Source: Candidatus Defluviilinea proxima
GTDB taxonomy: Bacteria; Chloroflexota; Anaerolineae; Anaerolineales; Villigracilaceae
Length of the DNA stretch: 64,000 nt
NCBI GenBank assembly: GCA_016721115.1
Contig: JADKIW010000001.1
Location: 4,479,501-4,543,500 of the forward strand
Direction of reading: 5' to 3'
How positions within the stretch are numbered: the first letter of the stretch is position 1; each line of letters begins with the position of its first letter. The notes beneath the pieces were generated by a model. It saw only the letters and a program-made list of their open reading frames with translations. It was not told the DNA's origin and made no database searches. Positions 53,185-62,009 of the stretch are shown here, one piece after another. A program made the position numbers and the translations under genes.

Positions 53185-54174
53185 TTATTCGTACAGCTTT
53201 TGGTATATGGTTTGTGCCCACAGCAAGATTGCGGCATTGTCGTCTTTAGATGGCCGCCCTGTACCATTTCCATACAGGGACAGTAACACTGTCATGCCGT
53301 CTGCTACGCCTTTAGGGTCGGATGCGTCTACATTAACCTGACCATATTTTGCGGTCCACGTGCTGAATTGTTTTCGCTCAGCAACAGAGAGCAGGTTGGC
53401 GAATGTGCCCATTCGCCCATCATTGGCTTTACACTGATTTCCATACACTTCACCAGAAAGGAAAACCACCAAGTTATCGCAAAAGCCTGCAATGCCACCT
53501 TCACGTTTCCAAGTCAATGCGAGGGTTGCAGGTTGGACGCGTGAACCATCAGCGCTGGTGTGATATTCATATTGAGCACCATTCGCTTCCAACACAATGA
53601 TACGCCCCGGAGTAATGACCTGCGCACACATCAGGTCTAGCATGGGCACGCCCATGCAAGCATCATTAAATTCGGTGTCGACACTGCTGAGAACAGTAAT
53701 ATCCTCTTTATTCAAGCCGAGGTTGTTCGCAAGTTGTTCGATCACGATATCGTCAACTGAGTTTTGCCCAGACGTGTCATTTTTAGCAAGGACAGCGGCG
53801 CTTCCATTTTGGTTCGTGTGAAATTCATATTGTTTGCCATCCGCTTCGAGGATGATCTTGAAACCTTCCACAAGAGCTTGTGAACACATCATGCCCATGC
53901 GTTGCACACCGAGACAACCATCTGGCCAGGTAACGGCCTCAGTGGAGATCAAGGTAATTTGATCAGCGGGCAGGCTCAAAGTCTCAGAAAGAGCCGAGAC
54001 CGCCGCTTGTTGGGCGGGAGTCAAATCCACAGGGATCGGTGTTGGCGTGGGTTTTGGCGCGCGGGCGGTCGGGTCCCTTACGATAAGAGATTGTGGCGGT
54101 TGTTCTGGCGTTGCGGGCGCACAGGCGGTCATCAAAAATAATAATGTGATCAAACCCATAAAAACTTTTTTCAT
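53185..54174 (-). CDS. Hypothetical lipoprotein with a duplicated Cys domain
   Basis: The 329-residue precursor has lipobox LMTAC near residue 18 and a Thr/Pro linker. Two tandem copies of one domain follow: the first with WPDGCLGV and MMCSQALVEGFKIILE and YEFHTNQNG (residues about 80-130), the second with NDACMGVPMLDLMCAQVITPG and YEYHTSADG (about 160-215). A helical C-terminal part ends the protein. Each copy has a Cys pair likely to form a disulfide. Function is unknown. AGGAGC precedes the ATG. Confidence 0.72.
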   Translation of the reverse strand: MKKVFMGLITLLFLMTACAPATPEQPPQSLIVRDPTARAPKPTPTPIPVDLTPAQQAAVSALSETLSLPADQITLISTEAVTWPDGCLGVQRMGMMCSQALVEGFKIILEADGKQYEFHTNQNGSAAVLAKNDTSGQNSVDDIVIEQLANNLGLNKEDITVLSSVDTEFNDACMGVPMLDLMCAQVITPGRIIVLEANGAQYEYHTSADGSRVQPATLALTWKREGGIAGFCDNLVVFLSGEVYGNQCKANDGRMGTFANLLSVAERKQFSTWTAKYGQVNVDASDPKGVADGMTVLLSLYGNGTGRPSKDDNAAILLWAQTIYQKLYE

Positions 54175-54243
54175 TCATGCTCCTTTACAGGAAGGACGCC
54201 TGGCCGTTCAGGAATGTTCCGAGATAGCCAGGTCAGGGCGTTG

Positions 54244-54249
54244 TATAAT
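54244..54249 (+). promoter_or_regulatory. -10 box of a leaderless promoter
   Basis: TATAAT lies exactly 6 bases before the ATG at 54256, where a perfect lipoprotein signal peptide begins. Confidence 0.6.
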
Positions 54250-54255
54250 CGACAG

Positions 54256-54867
54256 ATGCGTTACAAACTTATCTTCCTGCTCGTCGTAATTCTATCAGCC
54301 TGCACCTTCCCTGCAAACTCAAATACGGATTTGCAAGTGCAACAAGCGGTGGCGGCAACTCTCGCAGCCATTCCGCAAAACACGGCACAACCCATCCCAA
54401 CCCCTTACCCATCGCCTACGCCATTCGATCTCAAAGGATTGTTCTGCGAGTATCAATTTTGCGTGGGGCATCCCATAGATATGTCTTTCTTCGATGTCAG
54501 TGCGAAGAACAATGCCGCTTCGCCCAGCACCTATTCACAGGGACTGATCGCGGCGTTCAACACCAATCTTTTTATTCAGATGGTCTGGCAAACGTCACCC
54601 GGGAGTTCGGACCCGCAATTCATGCTAGACCTTATTTTGGATGACGTGGACACGCGCGTCGGCAACCTGGACGTGAAGCTGATCCGCGATATGAACGTGA
54701 TCTACACCCCGATCACCACCACGGCAACACCCGTCCTGCCATTCGGCGCCGCCGGGGCATGGATCTGCGGCGACCGCGCCTTTGCATGGAAGGTGTACAG
54801 TCCACAAGCGGACAATACGCAGGCATTGTTCGAGCAAGCCATTGACCGTTTTCGATGTAACCGATGA
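54256..54867 (+). CDS. Hypothetical lipoprotein
   Basis: The 203-residue precursor has a signal peptide and lipobox VILSAC at residue 16, then a Gln/Ala stretch and a Pro/Thr linker (PIPTPYPSPTPFD). The mature domain (LFCEYQFCVGHPIDMSFFD ... WICGDRAFAWKVYSP) has several Cys. I recognise no characterised family. The start is fixed by the -10 box and the signal peptide; the longer frame to 54214 would place the -10 box inside the gene. It overlaps the GNAT gene by 4 bases. Confidence 0.7.
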   Translation: MRYKLIFLLVVILSACTFPANSNTDLQVQQAVAATLAAIPQNTAQPIPTPYPSPTPFDLKGLFCEYQFCVGHPIDMSFFDVSAKNNAASPSTYSQGLIAAFNTNLFIQMVWQTSPGSSDPQFMLDLILDDVDTRVGNLDVKLIRDMNVIYTPITTTATPVLPFGAAGAWICGDRAFAWKVYSPQADNTQALFEQAIDRFRCNR

Positions 54868-55400
54868 GTAGATCGCTTGCAACCAAACAAGGGACTGTCT
54901 TCATTCGCGAAGCGAACCTTGGAGATGTAGTTCAATTCCGCGAGTTGCGGCTTTTTGCGTTGCAGGATAGCCCCACTGCATTTAGTGCAGATTACGAGGT
55001 CAACGCGAATCACCCCATGAGCTTTTGGGAAAGCAGATTGAAACCCGATGAGCATGGGACGATCTTCGTTGCAGAACACAATTCGCAACTGGTCGGCTTG
55101 ACGGGAATCCGTAAAGGCGAATCGCCAAAGACAAAACACAACGCGCTCATTTGGGGAGTTTTCGTCCGCCCGCCGTGGAGAGGACTGCACCTCGCCGAAG
55201 AATTGATCACCACCTGCATCGAATGGGCAAAAGCGCGGGATGTTGAGATCGTCAAACTGGGCGTCATGACTGACAACACACCAGCCATTCGCTGTTACGA
55301 GCGTTGCGGATTCACAGTCTACGGCACAGAACCACGCGGCATTTTTTATGAGGGTAAGTATTACGACGAGTATTTGATGTACAAGATATTGGATGAATAG
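54864..55400 (+). CDS. GNAT-family N-acetyltransferase
   Basis: The 178 residues have the GNAT core: the strand FIREANLGDVVQFRELR, then ALIWGVFVRPPWRGLHLAEELI, which is the acetyl-CoA-binding segment near residue 105, then VMTDNTPAIRCYERCGFTVYG near 140, which is the typical C-terminal motif. It transfers acetyl from acetyl-CoA to an amine, with the substrate unknown. The glycine pattern of the pyrophosphate loop is weaker than usual (RGLHLA). It overlaps the lipoprotein stop (ATGA). Confidence 0.85.
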   Translation: MSRSLATKQGTVFIREANLGDVVQFRELRLFALQDSPTAFSADYEVNANHPMSFWESRLKPDEHGTIFVAEHNSQLVGLTGIRKGESPKTKHNALIWGVFVRPPWRGLHLAEELITTCIEWAKARDVEIVKLGVMTDNTPAIRCYERCGFTVYGTEPRGIFYEGKYYDEYLMYKILDE

Positions 55401-55778
55401 CAACCTAAGTTGTGAATACAGGCTGGATGTATAATCTGCATATAGGATGTTACACAAGTAATTTGCTGTACACATGTCCCCAGTGGGATAACCACCCTAC
55501 GGTGGATTATCTGGTTAAGATGTAGTTGGGCGATTACAAAGATGACCTAAGCTTTTATAACATAAATATTCGATAAGCACTTGAAAAAAGTTATGAACTG
55601 TACATCTTATAAATGGTTTATTGGGCTTCGCTTCTATCTTATGGCTAAATCAAATCGAGTTTGTATAATCAAACTGTTCTCATAATGCAAATTTCGGATT
55701 TGATTGGATTTGATCTAATTGAATTGTCCATTAGTTTTTTCATAAAGCAAAGGATTTCTGTTTTAGAAGGAGATTGTT
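55401..55778. other. AT-rich intergenic region with a possible operator
   Basis: No gene is seen in these 378 bases. They hold a weak hairpin near 55490-55520 (CCACC / GGTGG arms), a direct repeat of GGATTTGATT near 55694-55713, and the inverted repeat at 55658-55675. The region marks the left edge of an AT-rich patch reaching to about 56950. Confidence 0.5.
55658..55675. promoter_or_regulatory. -10 box within an inverted repeat
   Basis: AGTTTG, TATAAT, CAAACT follow one another without gap, so the -10 box sits at the centre of a 6-bp inverted repeat. A repressor bound there would block the promoter. It may control the genes at 55779 and 56128. Confidence 0.45.
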
Positions 55779-56057
55779 ATGCCTAAATGGGAATATTGTG
55801 CAATTGGACCGATACAACAAGACGAAGCGGCTAAGTGGAAAGGATTCTATCCCCAATTGATTTACTTTTTAAAAGATGGATTAAAAGAACAGAGAATATC
55901 TAAAGAGGGCAATATCTCTGAGCGGGACATTCTCGCAAAAACTATAGCTGAACTCGGAGAAAACGGTTGGGAATTGATTAGCACTGGTGATTCTGTTATA
56001 ACTTCATCAAAAGGTATGCATTACCTTTATTTCAAAAGAATTAAACAATCAACATAA
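55779..56057 (+). CDS. DUF4177-like small protein
   Basis: The 92 residues show PKWEYCAIGPI at the start and LGENGWELISTGDS near residue 68, ending LYFKRIKQST. This is the DUF4177 pattern of WEY...NGWEL...FKR, a small beta-alpha fold of unknown role. AGAAGGAG precedes the ATG. It lies 70 bases before the TIR-domain gene on the same strand and may be its partner. Confidence 0.7.
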   Translation: MPKWEYCAIGPIQQDEAAKWKGFYPQLIYFLKDGLKEQRISKEGNISERDILAKTIAELGENGWELISTGDSVITSSKGMHYLYFKRIKQST

Positions 56058-56127
56058 TTTATTGTTTCCAAATCAGCCACGCATGTCGCGGGGCGGAAAT
56101 TTCGTGTACATTAAGGAAGTAGAAATC

Positions 56128-56919
56128 ATGGCAACAGTATGGATTACCTACGCTTGGGATGACAATAAAGACTCTGACGTGGATTTCATTGCCCAAGAGC
56201 TTAAGCAAGCTGGCTTAGTAGTCAAATTAGATAGGTGGAATATTGCAGCAGGTAAACGTTTATGGCAACAAATCGAGGATTTTATTTGTAACCCTAACCA
56301 GTCAAATGCTTGGATTCTTTATGCGACCCAGAATAGTCTTGGAAGTGAAGCATGTAAAGAAGAATATTCTTATGCGCTTGATCGCGCCCTACGCCAACGT
56401 GGATCAACTTTTCCAATTATTGGTCTTTTCCCTTCAACAGTCGATAATACTCTTATACCAGCAGGTCTTCGGACAAGGCTGTATGTGAGTATTACAGACC
56501 CAGATTGGAAAGAACGAATTAAGTCTTCTGCTGAAGGTCGTACCCCAAGTTTCACTTCGCCTGTTATACAACCTTATACAATTGGTGTTCATAAGGTTGA
56601 TTCACGTTTTGTTATAGAGGTCCGACCAAGAGCAGGTACTTGGTCACCCTTTATCGCTGCCATACCAAATACTGAAAAAGAGCGTGTAAATCCAAACATC
56701 CTTCATGGTCCCCGTGGACGGATTCCGCATGGAGGTATGCTATCCATGTCAGGATCAGGTGTAAGTAATGATGGTGCATGGTATTTTCACTTTGCACAAA
56801 ACGAGGCGACGCCAACTCAGAGCTACTTCATTTTTTGCAATGAACTTCCGTCCAAGTTGGTTTTCGGTGTAATGGATGGTCAGCCACAATATATGATTGA
56901 CGGTTTTGAAGTCAAATGA
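56128..56919 (+). CDS. TIR-domain protein with an unassigned C-terminal domain
   Basis: In this 263-residue protein, residues 1-150 form a TIR-like domain: VWITYAWDDNKDSDVDFIAQEL at the N-terminus (split here as VWITYAWDDN and FIAQEL), DRWNIAAGKRLWQ near 42, and LGSEACKEEYSYAL near 85, where a Glu matches the catalytic Glu of NAD-cleaving TIRs. Residues 150-263 are beta-rich (YTIGVHKVDSRFVIEVRP) and not recognised. TIR proteins of bacteria often act in phage defence as NAD hydrolases or signal makers. ATG 56128 has AAGGAAG upstream. The AT-rich context and lack of operon partners except the small gene suggest acquisition. Confidence 0.75.
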   Translation: MATVWITYAWDDNKDSDVDFIAQELKQAGLVVKLDRWNIAAGKRLWQQIEDFICNPNQSNAWILYATQNSLGSEACKEEYSYALDRALRQRGSTFPIIGLFPSTVDNTLIPAGLRTRLYVSITDPDWKERIKSSAEGRTPSFTSPVIQPYTIGVHKVDSRFVIEVRPRAGTWSPFIAAIPNTEKERVNPNILHGPRGRIPHGGMLSMSGSGVSNDGAWYFHFAQNEATPTQSYFIFCNELPSKLVFGVMDGQPQYMIDGFEVK

Positions 56920-56997
56920 AAATATCAAGCTATAGCTGAGTCCATGGTCCACTACGCCACAAACAGATACCTATACAGGGACAGGCCAAGTAAATCA

Positions 56998-58086
56998 TCA
57001 CTCCCCTTTCTTCTTCGCCTCGTTCCAAAACACGTCCATCTCTTCCAGTGTCAAGTCTGATAAATTTCGTCCCTGTTTCTTTGCGCCCTGCTCTACATAC
57101 CCAAAACGTTTCTTGAACTTCATATTCGTCCCCCGCAACGCGGACTCGGCGTCCACGTTCTTCCAGCGCGCCAGATTGACCAGCACGAAGAACAAGTCAC
57201 CGATCTCGGATGCGAGTTCAAAATCTGACTCGGCTTTCTTGATCTCTTCGATCTCTTCCTTCACCTTGTCCAATACGCCGTCTATTTCAGGCCAGTCAAA
57301 GCCAACACGCGCGGCGCGGTCTTGATATTCCTGCGCCTGACTCAAGGCGGGCAAGGCAAGAGGCACACCGTCGAGCAGTCCCTTTTCCTTTTGGCCTTTG
57401 TCCTTGCGTTCAGTTTCCTTCAATTTTTCCCAATTCGCCAGCACACCGTCCACGCCATCCAATTTCAATTCGCCGAAAACATGCGGATGCCTCCGCACGA
57501 TCTTCGAATGGATTCCATGCACCACCTGATTGACGTTGAACTGTCCCTCATCATTGGCGATCTGTGACTGTAACACGACCTGCAACAACATATCACCGAA
57601 TTCCTCGCGCATATCGGCGAAGTCTCCCGAGTCAATGGCGGAGATGGCTTCATAGGATTCTTCAAGAAGATGCTTGCGCAACGATTCGTGGGTCTGCTCT
57701 TTATCCCACGGGCAACCATCCGGTGCGCGCAAATGGGCAACGATCTCCGCGAACGATTCGAAGGAGGTCCCTTCGCCGAGGGCGGGCACGTACAAACATG
57801 CTCTTGCAAAAATACCCGTTCCACTGATCTCGTCCACCCGTTCTTCTTTTATCTTCCCATCACTCACCCACTGCACCAAATGCTCTTTCGGGTAGGTTGT
57901 CAACAGAACGGTCTTCAATTGCAAAGCCAGTTCGCTGGAATCAATATCAGTAAACAACACCGGCATATCGGGCGGATAAGGCGGAACATGTGCAGAGGCA
58001 AGAGTCCGCGCTTCGAGCAGGGTCAACTTCGAGGGCGGAGTGATGCGAAGCGTCTCAAATGTAGAAGTGACGAGGGAAAAGTCCAT
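56998..58086 (-). CDS. mazG: MazG-family nucleoside triphosphate pyrophosphohydrolase
   Basis: The 362-residue protein has two MazG domains. The first has GCPWDKEQTHESLRKHLLEE near residue 130 and EEFGDMLLQVVLQ near 165 (ExxE...ExxD metal motif). The second has KVKEEIEEIKKAESDFE and SEIGDLFFVLVNLAR near 310. It hydrolyses NTPs to NMP and diphosphate, removing abnormal nucleotides. The first 115 residues resemble the end of a tetrapyrrole-methylase domain as in YabN, truncated here; this is only a weak resemblance. AAGGAG precedes the ATG. Confidence 0.9.
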   Translation of the reverse strand: MDFSLVTSTFETLRITPPSKLTLLEARTLASAHVPPYPPDMPVLFTDIDSSELALQLKTVLLTTYPKEHLVQWVSDGKIKEERVDEISGTGIFARACLYVPALGEGTSFESFAEIVAHLRAPDGCPWDKEQTHESLRKHLLEESYEAISAIDSGDFADMREEFGDMLLQVVLQSQIANDEGQFNVNQVVHGIHSKIVRRHPHVFGELKLDGVDGVLANWEKLKETERKDKGQKEKGLLDGVPLALPALSQAQEYQDRAARVGFDWPEIDGVLDKVKEEIEEIKKAESDFELASEIGDLFFVLVNLARWKNVDAESALRGTNMKFKKRFGYVEQGAKKQGRNLSDLTLEEMDVFWNEAKKKGE

Positions 58087-58170
58087 GGGAACTCCTTGTT
58101 AAAACGAAAAACGTAATCCGTAGATTGTATCCCACGAATTACGCATTTCGTATTGGTTTGAAATTGAAAA

Positions 58171-58563
58171 TTAACGCTTGGTGTAGGTCGGGGCCTTGCG
58201 GGCTTTCTTAAGGCCTGGCTTCTTGCGTTCCTTTTCGCGGGCATCGCGGGTGAGCAAGCCCTGCTTGCGGAGTGCAGAAGTCCATGTGTTGTTGACCAAA
58301 AGGAGCGCGCGGGAAAGTCCCAAACGCACGGCTTCGGTCTGCCCGGTAACACCACCACCCATTACTTTGACGGTGATATCGTATTTCCCGGCGTCTTCGC
58401 CAACAGCGGTGAATGCACGCAGAATGTCGTTCAGGTCGCCGAGACGGGTGAAGTAGGCGGCGCCGTCCTTCTCGTTAACAGTAACCTTGCCCGAACCGGT
58501 CATCACACGCACACGCGCGGTGCTTTCCTTGCGACGGCCTACAGCTTCATAATATTGTGCCAT
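58171..58563 (-). CDS. rpsI: 30S ribosomal protein S9
   Basis: The 130 residues are of normal length. The N-terminal YYEAVGRRKESTARVRV and the C-terminal RKKPGLKKARKAPTYTKR (ending in basic KR) are diagnostic; the tail contacts P-site tRNA. AGGAAG precedes the ATG. It is translated after rplM on the same strand, as in most bacteria. Confidence 0.98.
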   Translation of the reverse strand: MAQYYEAVGRRKESTARVRVMTGSGKVTVNEKDGAAYFTRLGDLNDILRAFTAVGEDAGKYDITVKVMGGGVTGQTEAVRLGLSRALLLVNNTWTSALRKQGLLTRDAREKERKKPGLKKARKAPTYTKR

Positions 58564-58583
58564 ATTTCTTCTTCCTGTTTTCC

Positions 58584-59024
58584 CTACGCCATTGGCTCGG
58601 GATTATTTGTGGTATGCGGATGGACGGGGCCTGCATAGACCTTCAAGCGCTTGAGCACGGAGCGTCCCATGCGGTTGTGCGGCAACATGCCCCACACAGC
58701 TTCGCGCAAAACACGATCGGGGTGCTGTTGCAACTGGTCACGCAATGAAATGGATTTCAAGCCACCCGGGTAGTTCGAGTGCTTGTAATACATCTTGGTT
58801 TCCATCTTGGTGCTGGTCTTCGTGCCGGTCACCGTTACGCGCTCGCAGTTGATCACAACCACGTTATCGCCCATCTCCACGCCGGGCGTGAAGGTTGGTT
58901 TGTGTTTGCCGAGCAAAACATGCGCAATGCGTGCCGCAAGGCGTCCGAGGTTCTGGCCATTGGCATCCACCAAAACCCATTTACGTTCGATCTCACTAGC
59001 TTTCGGATAGTACGACTTGTACAC
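58584..59024 (-). CDS. rplM: 50S ribosomal protein L13
   Basis: The 146 residues are of normal length. KASEIERKWVLVDANGQNLG near the start and VWGMLPHNRMGRSVLKRLKV near 110 identify L13. It starts with GTG, with GGAG 10 bases upstream. It lies between truA and rpsI. Confidence 0.98.
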   Translation of the reverse strand: MYKSYYPKASEIERKWVLVDANGQNLGRLAARIAHVLLGKHKPTFTPGVEMGDNVVVINCERVTVTGTKTSTKMETKMYYKHSNYPGGLKSISLRDQLQQHPDRVLREAVWGMLPHNRMGRSVLKRLKVYAGPVHPHTTNNPEPMA

Positions 59025-59065
59025 TTTCCAAATCTCCGTTTCTTTATCTTTTTGACAATTAACTC

Positions 59066-59824
59066 TTAATCTTTATATTCAACATTGACCAGCGTCAGCC
59101 CGGCCGCAGGAGCCAGACCAGACGGAAGTACGCTTCGCTTGCCAGCCGCGGCCTGCTTCGCTAAAGAGCGGGCAATGGCCTCCGCTGGGAGCTTTCCCTG
59201 CGCAACCACAGCCTGGATAAACACCATTCTGCGAACCATGCGGTAAAGGAAGGCATCTCCCTGTACTTCAAAATGCCATTCGTCGGCGGTGGCTTGTATC
59301 CACTTGGCTGTCATGATGGTCCGCACGGTCGTGCCTTTGGGAGTGGTCGGGGAACCGAAGGCATGAAAATCGTGCGTCCCAATGAACTGCTTCGCGGCAA
59401 CCGCCAGAGCTTCACCGCTGATCGAGGGCCAAACCCGCCAGGCAAATCGCTCGCGGATCGGGTCTCTTAGCGGTTGGCAGAACAGTCTGTATCGGTAAGT
59501 TCGTGATATTGCATCGAACCGCGGGTGAAATGTTTCATCCACTACAGATGCAGACCACACAGATACATCGGCAGGCAACAGAGAGTTCAACGCACGAACG
59601 AGAGCATCATCCGTGCCAGACCAGTTCAGGTCAACCGAAGCAACCTGCCCTGTAGCATGAACGCCTGTGTCCGTCCGTCCCGAGATGAGTATCGAGCGTC
59701 CAGTCCACCCAAGGTTTTGCAAGGCTGTTTCAAGCTCGCCTTGCACCGTTCTGCTTTTTGCCTGCCGCTGGCTTCCGGAGAAGCTGGCGCCGTCGTAGGC
59801 AAGAGTCAATTTGTAACGTGCCAT
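59066..59824 (-). CDS. truA: tRNA pseudouridine synthase A
   Basis: The 252-residue enzyme makes pseudouridine at tRNA positions 38-40. YKLTLAYDGASFSGSQRQ near the start and SGRTDTGVHATGQVAS, with the catalytic Asp, near residue 52 are diagnostic, as is AFGSPTTPKGTTVRTI near 160. ATG 59824 (MARYKL) is preferred over the longer start at 59863. It lies between rplQ and rplM, the usual location in many phyla. Confidence 0.95.
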   Translation of the reverse strand: MARYKLTLAYDGASFSGSQRQAKSRTVQGELETALQNLGWTGRSILISGRTDTGVHATGQVASVDLNWSGTDDALVRALNSLLPADVSVWSASVVDETFHPRFDAISRTYRYRLFCQPLRDPIRERFAWRVWPSISGEALAVAAKQFIGTHDFHAFGSPTTPKGTTVRTIMTAKWIQATADEWHFEVQGDAFLYRMVRRMVFIQAVVAQGKLPAEAIARSLAKQAAAGKRSVLPSGLAPAAGLTLVNVEYKD

Positions 59825-59900
59825 TTTAGCTTCCAGCTTCACCTGCACTTGCGTGCGGCGCAAGTGTTAGCAATGAGCCATCAGCCGAATGCTCAAATCA

Positions 59901-60278
59901 CTATTCTTCAACCAATTCCAGGATGACCATTTCGGCCGAGTCACCCATGCGGGGACCAAGCTTCAACATGCGGGTGTAACCGCCGGGACGATTGGCATAA
60001 CGAGGCGCAATTTCGTCAAAGAGGCGCTTGATCACCTGATTGTCTCCAAGTTTGGAAACAGCCTGACGGCGGGCATGCACCTTTTCAGCGTCACTGGCTT
60101 GCGCACTGTTGCGTGCCAATGTGATCAAACGCTCGGCATCACCGCGAATTGCATCGGCTTTGGCGCGCGTGGTTGTAATACGCTCGTGGGTAAAAAATTG
60201 TTTTATCAGATTGCGACGCAGTGCAACTCTTGCACCTGTACTGCGCCCAAGTCTATAACCAGAAATTTGATGTCGCAT
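59901..60278 (-). CDS. rplQ: 50S ribosomal protein L17
   Basis: The 125 residues start with MRHQISGYRLGRSTGARVAL, with LIKQFFTHERITTTRAKA near 25, matching L17. It follows rpoA by 7 bases. Confidence 0.97.
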   Translation of the reverse strand: MRHQISGYRLGRSTGARVALRRNLIKQFFTHERITTTRAKADAIRGDAERLITLARNSAQASDAEKVHARRQAVSKLGDNQVIKRLFDEIAPRYANRPGGYTRMLKLGPRMGDSAEMVILELVEE

Positions 60279-60285
60279 CTCTCAA

Positions 60286-61254
60286 TTACTCCGCAGAATT
60301 CGAATCGCTCTTCATGTAGCCCTTTTCCTGCATCTTCTGACGGAGCTCATCGAGGCTCTTTTCGCCAAAGTTGCGGATGGACATTACCGCTGTCTCGCCC
60401 TTCTCAAGAAGTTCGAGCACATCACCAACTGTTGTAATTCCCGTTCGTTTGAGGGAATTGAACACACGCACCGAAAGGTCAAGCGCTTCGACGGGTGTAT
60501 CAGCCAGTTCGCTGGTGATGCGGCTGGCGCCAACTTCTTTTTCGACCGCAATGGTCAGGGTCTCTTCACTGACACCGGCAATGTAGCGCAAGTGGTCAAT
60601 GACGATCTTGGCCGCCGTGCTCAAGGAGCGTTCCGGCGAAACTGTACCATCGGTCCAGATCTCAAGAATGAGTTTGTCGTAGTTCGTGCTCTGTCCTACG
60701 CGGGCGGATGTTACTTCCCAATTCACGCGTTTGACCGGGCTATAAATGGCATCGATCGGCAATTCACCGATGGGCATATGGCCACTTCGCTCGTTTGCAG
60801 GCGAATATCCACGGCCACGTTCCACTGTGAACTCAAGATCAAGTTTTGTTTTGGGGTTGTCCACTGTAAAGAGGTACAACTCCGGGTTGACGATCTCCAC
60901 CTCGGCAGATGTGATGATATCCGCCGCAGTGACCGTCCCTTCACCGCGCACTTCCAGATGCATGCGTGTGCTATCCACACCATCCAACTTGAGGCGCAAT
61001 TGTTTAACCTGCAATGTCACCTGGATGACATCTTCGCGTACACCAGGAATTTCGCTGAACTCGTGCAACACATCCGCAATACGGATGGATGTCACGGCCG
61101 CGCCTTCCAACGAAGAGAGCAGAACGCGGCGCAACGCATTGCCAAGAGTTACGCCATACCCGCGTTCGAGCGGGCTGATAATGAATTTGCCGTAGTTTCG
61201 AGCTTCTGCTTCACGCTCGATCTTCGGCATAACCATGTTCGAGATACCCGTCAC
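60286..61254 (-). CDS. rpoA: RNA polymerase alpha subunit
   Basis: The 322-residue alpha subunit dimerises and starts RNA polymerase assembly. The N-terminal domain has SPLERGYGVTLGNALRRVLL near residue 30 and the C-terminal domain has LSVRVFNSLKRTGITTVGD and MSIRNFGEKSLDELRQKM, which bind UP elements and activators. The start is GTG with GGGAGAGGTG upstream; internal ATG codons at residues 7 and 9 are alternatives. Confidence 0.98.
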   Translation of the reverse strand: MTGISNMVMPKIEREAEARNYGKFIISPLERGYGVTLGNALRRVLLSSLEGAAVTSIRIADVLHEFSEIPGVREDVIQVTLQVKQLRLKLDGVDSTRMHLEVRGEGTVTAADIITSAEVEIVNPELYLFTVDNPKTKLDLEFTVERGRGYSPANERSGHMPIGELPIDAIYSPVKRVNWEVTSARVGQSTNYDKLILEIWTDGTVSPERSLSTAAKIVIDHLRYIAGVSEETLTIAVEKEVGASRITSELADTPVEALDLSVRVFNSLKRTGITTVGDVLELLEKGETAVMSIRNFGEKSLDELRQKMQEKGYMKSDSNSAE

Positions 61255-61329
61255 GGTTCACCTCTCCCTGTCATTACAATAGAACCTCCGGCGGGCAAAT
61301 ACCCGCCAGAGGAGAAAATCCAATCACTA

Positions 61330-61980
61330 CTAACGAGAGTAATATTCAACGATCAACTGCTCGTTCAGGCTGCCGTCAATTTCAGTGCGTTCAGGAAGAC
61401 GTTGAATGTTTCCTGACAACTGCGCTGTATCGCGGCTCAACCAACCAGGAGATGTGCGGGCATTCGCCAGATCACCAAGGCCCTTGAAATATTCAAGTGC
61501 GCGGGAACCTTCACGAACAGCCACAACATCACCTTCATGCAACAGCATGGAGGGCACATCCGTGCGGCGATCATTGACGGTAAAGTGACCGTGAGTGACC
61601 ATCAAACGGGCCTGTGCGCGGCTGGATGCATATCCGAGGCGGTAGACCACATTATCCAGACGGGATTCGAGGATCTGTAACAGGTTCAAACCTGTCAGAC
61701 CACGGCGCTGAAGCGCAACTTCATAATAACGGCGGAACTGGCGCTCTAAAACTCCATATACACGGCGAGCACGCTGTTTGGCGCGCAACTGGCGCAGATA
61801 ATCGGACTCGCGTCCAGTGCGGCTTCCGCCGCCACGATTGCCTGTGCGTCCGTGCTGACCCGGAGCATAACTTCTCCGTTCAAATGAGCACTTGGGTGTG
61901 TAGCATCGTTCACCCTTGAGATAGAGTTTTTCGCCTTCGCGCCGGCAGAGTTTACAAACCGGACTAATATTCTTCGACAT
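61330..61980 (-). CDS. rpsD: 30S ribosomal protein S4
   Basis: In this 216-residue protein the N-terminal CKLCRREGEKLYLKGERC region and the following CSFERR carry four Cys, the zinc-binding form of S4. SRAQARLMVTHGHFTVN is the S4 RNA-binding domain near residue 105. GAGGAAAG precedes the ATG. It lies between rpsK and rpoA. Confidence 0.98.
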   Translation of the reverse strand: MSKNISPVCKLCRREGEKLYLKGERCYTPKCSFERRSYAPGQHGRTGNRGGGSRTGRESDYLRQLRAKQRARRVYGVLERQFRRYYEVALQRRGLTGLNLLQILESRLDNVVYRLGYASSRAQARLMVTHGHFTVNDRRTDVPSMLLHEGDVVAVREGSRALEYFKGLGDLANARTSPGWLSRDTAQLSGNIQRLPERTEIDGSLNEQLIVEYYSR

Positions 61981-62009
61981 AAATCACTTTCCTCTATATC
62001 AATATCAAA

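Noticed and set aside
55401..55778. tRNA or small RNA gene in the 378-base gap
   Set aside because: No cloverleaf with CCA-proximal stem or TTC loop could be formed; only weak hairpins are seen.
60592..61416. Open frame of 274 codons on the plus strand
   Set aside because: Antisense to rpoA and the rpoA-rpsD spacer; no family pattern and no ribosome site.
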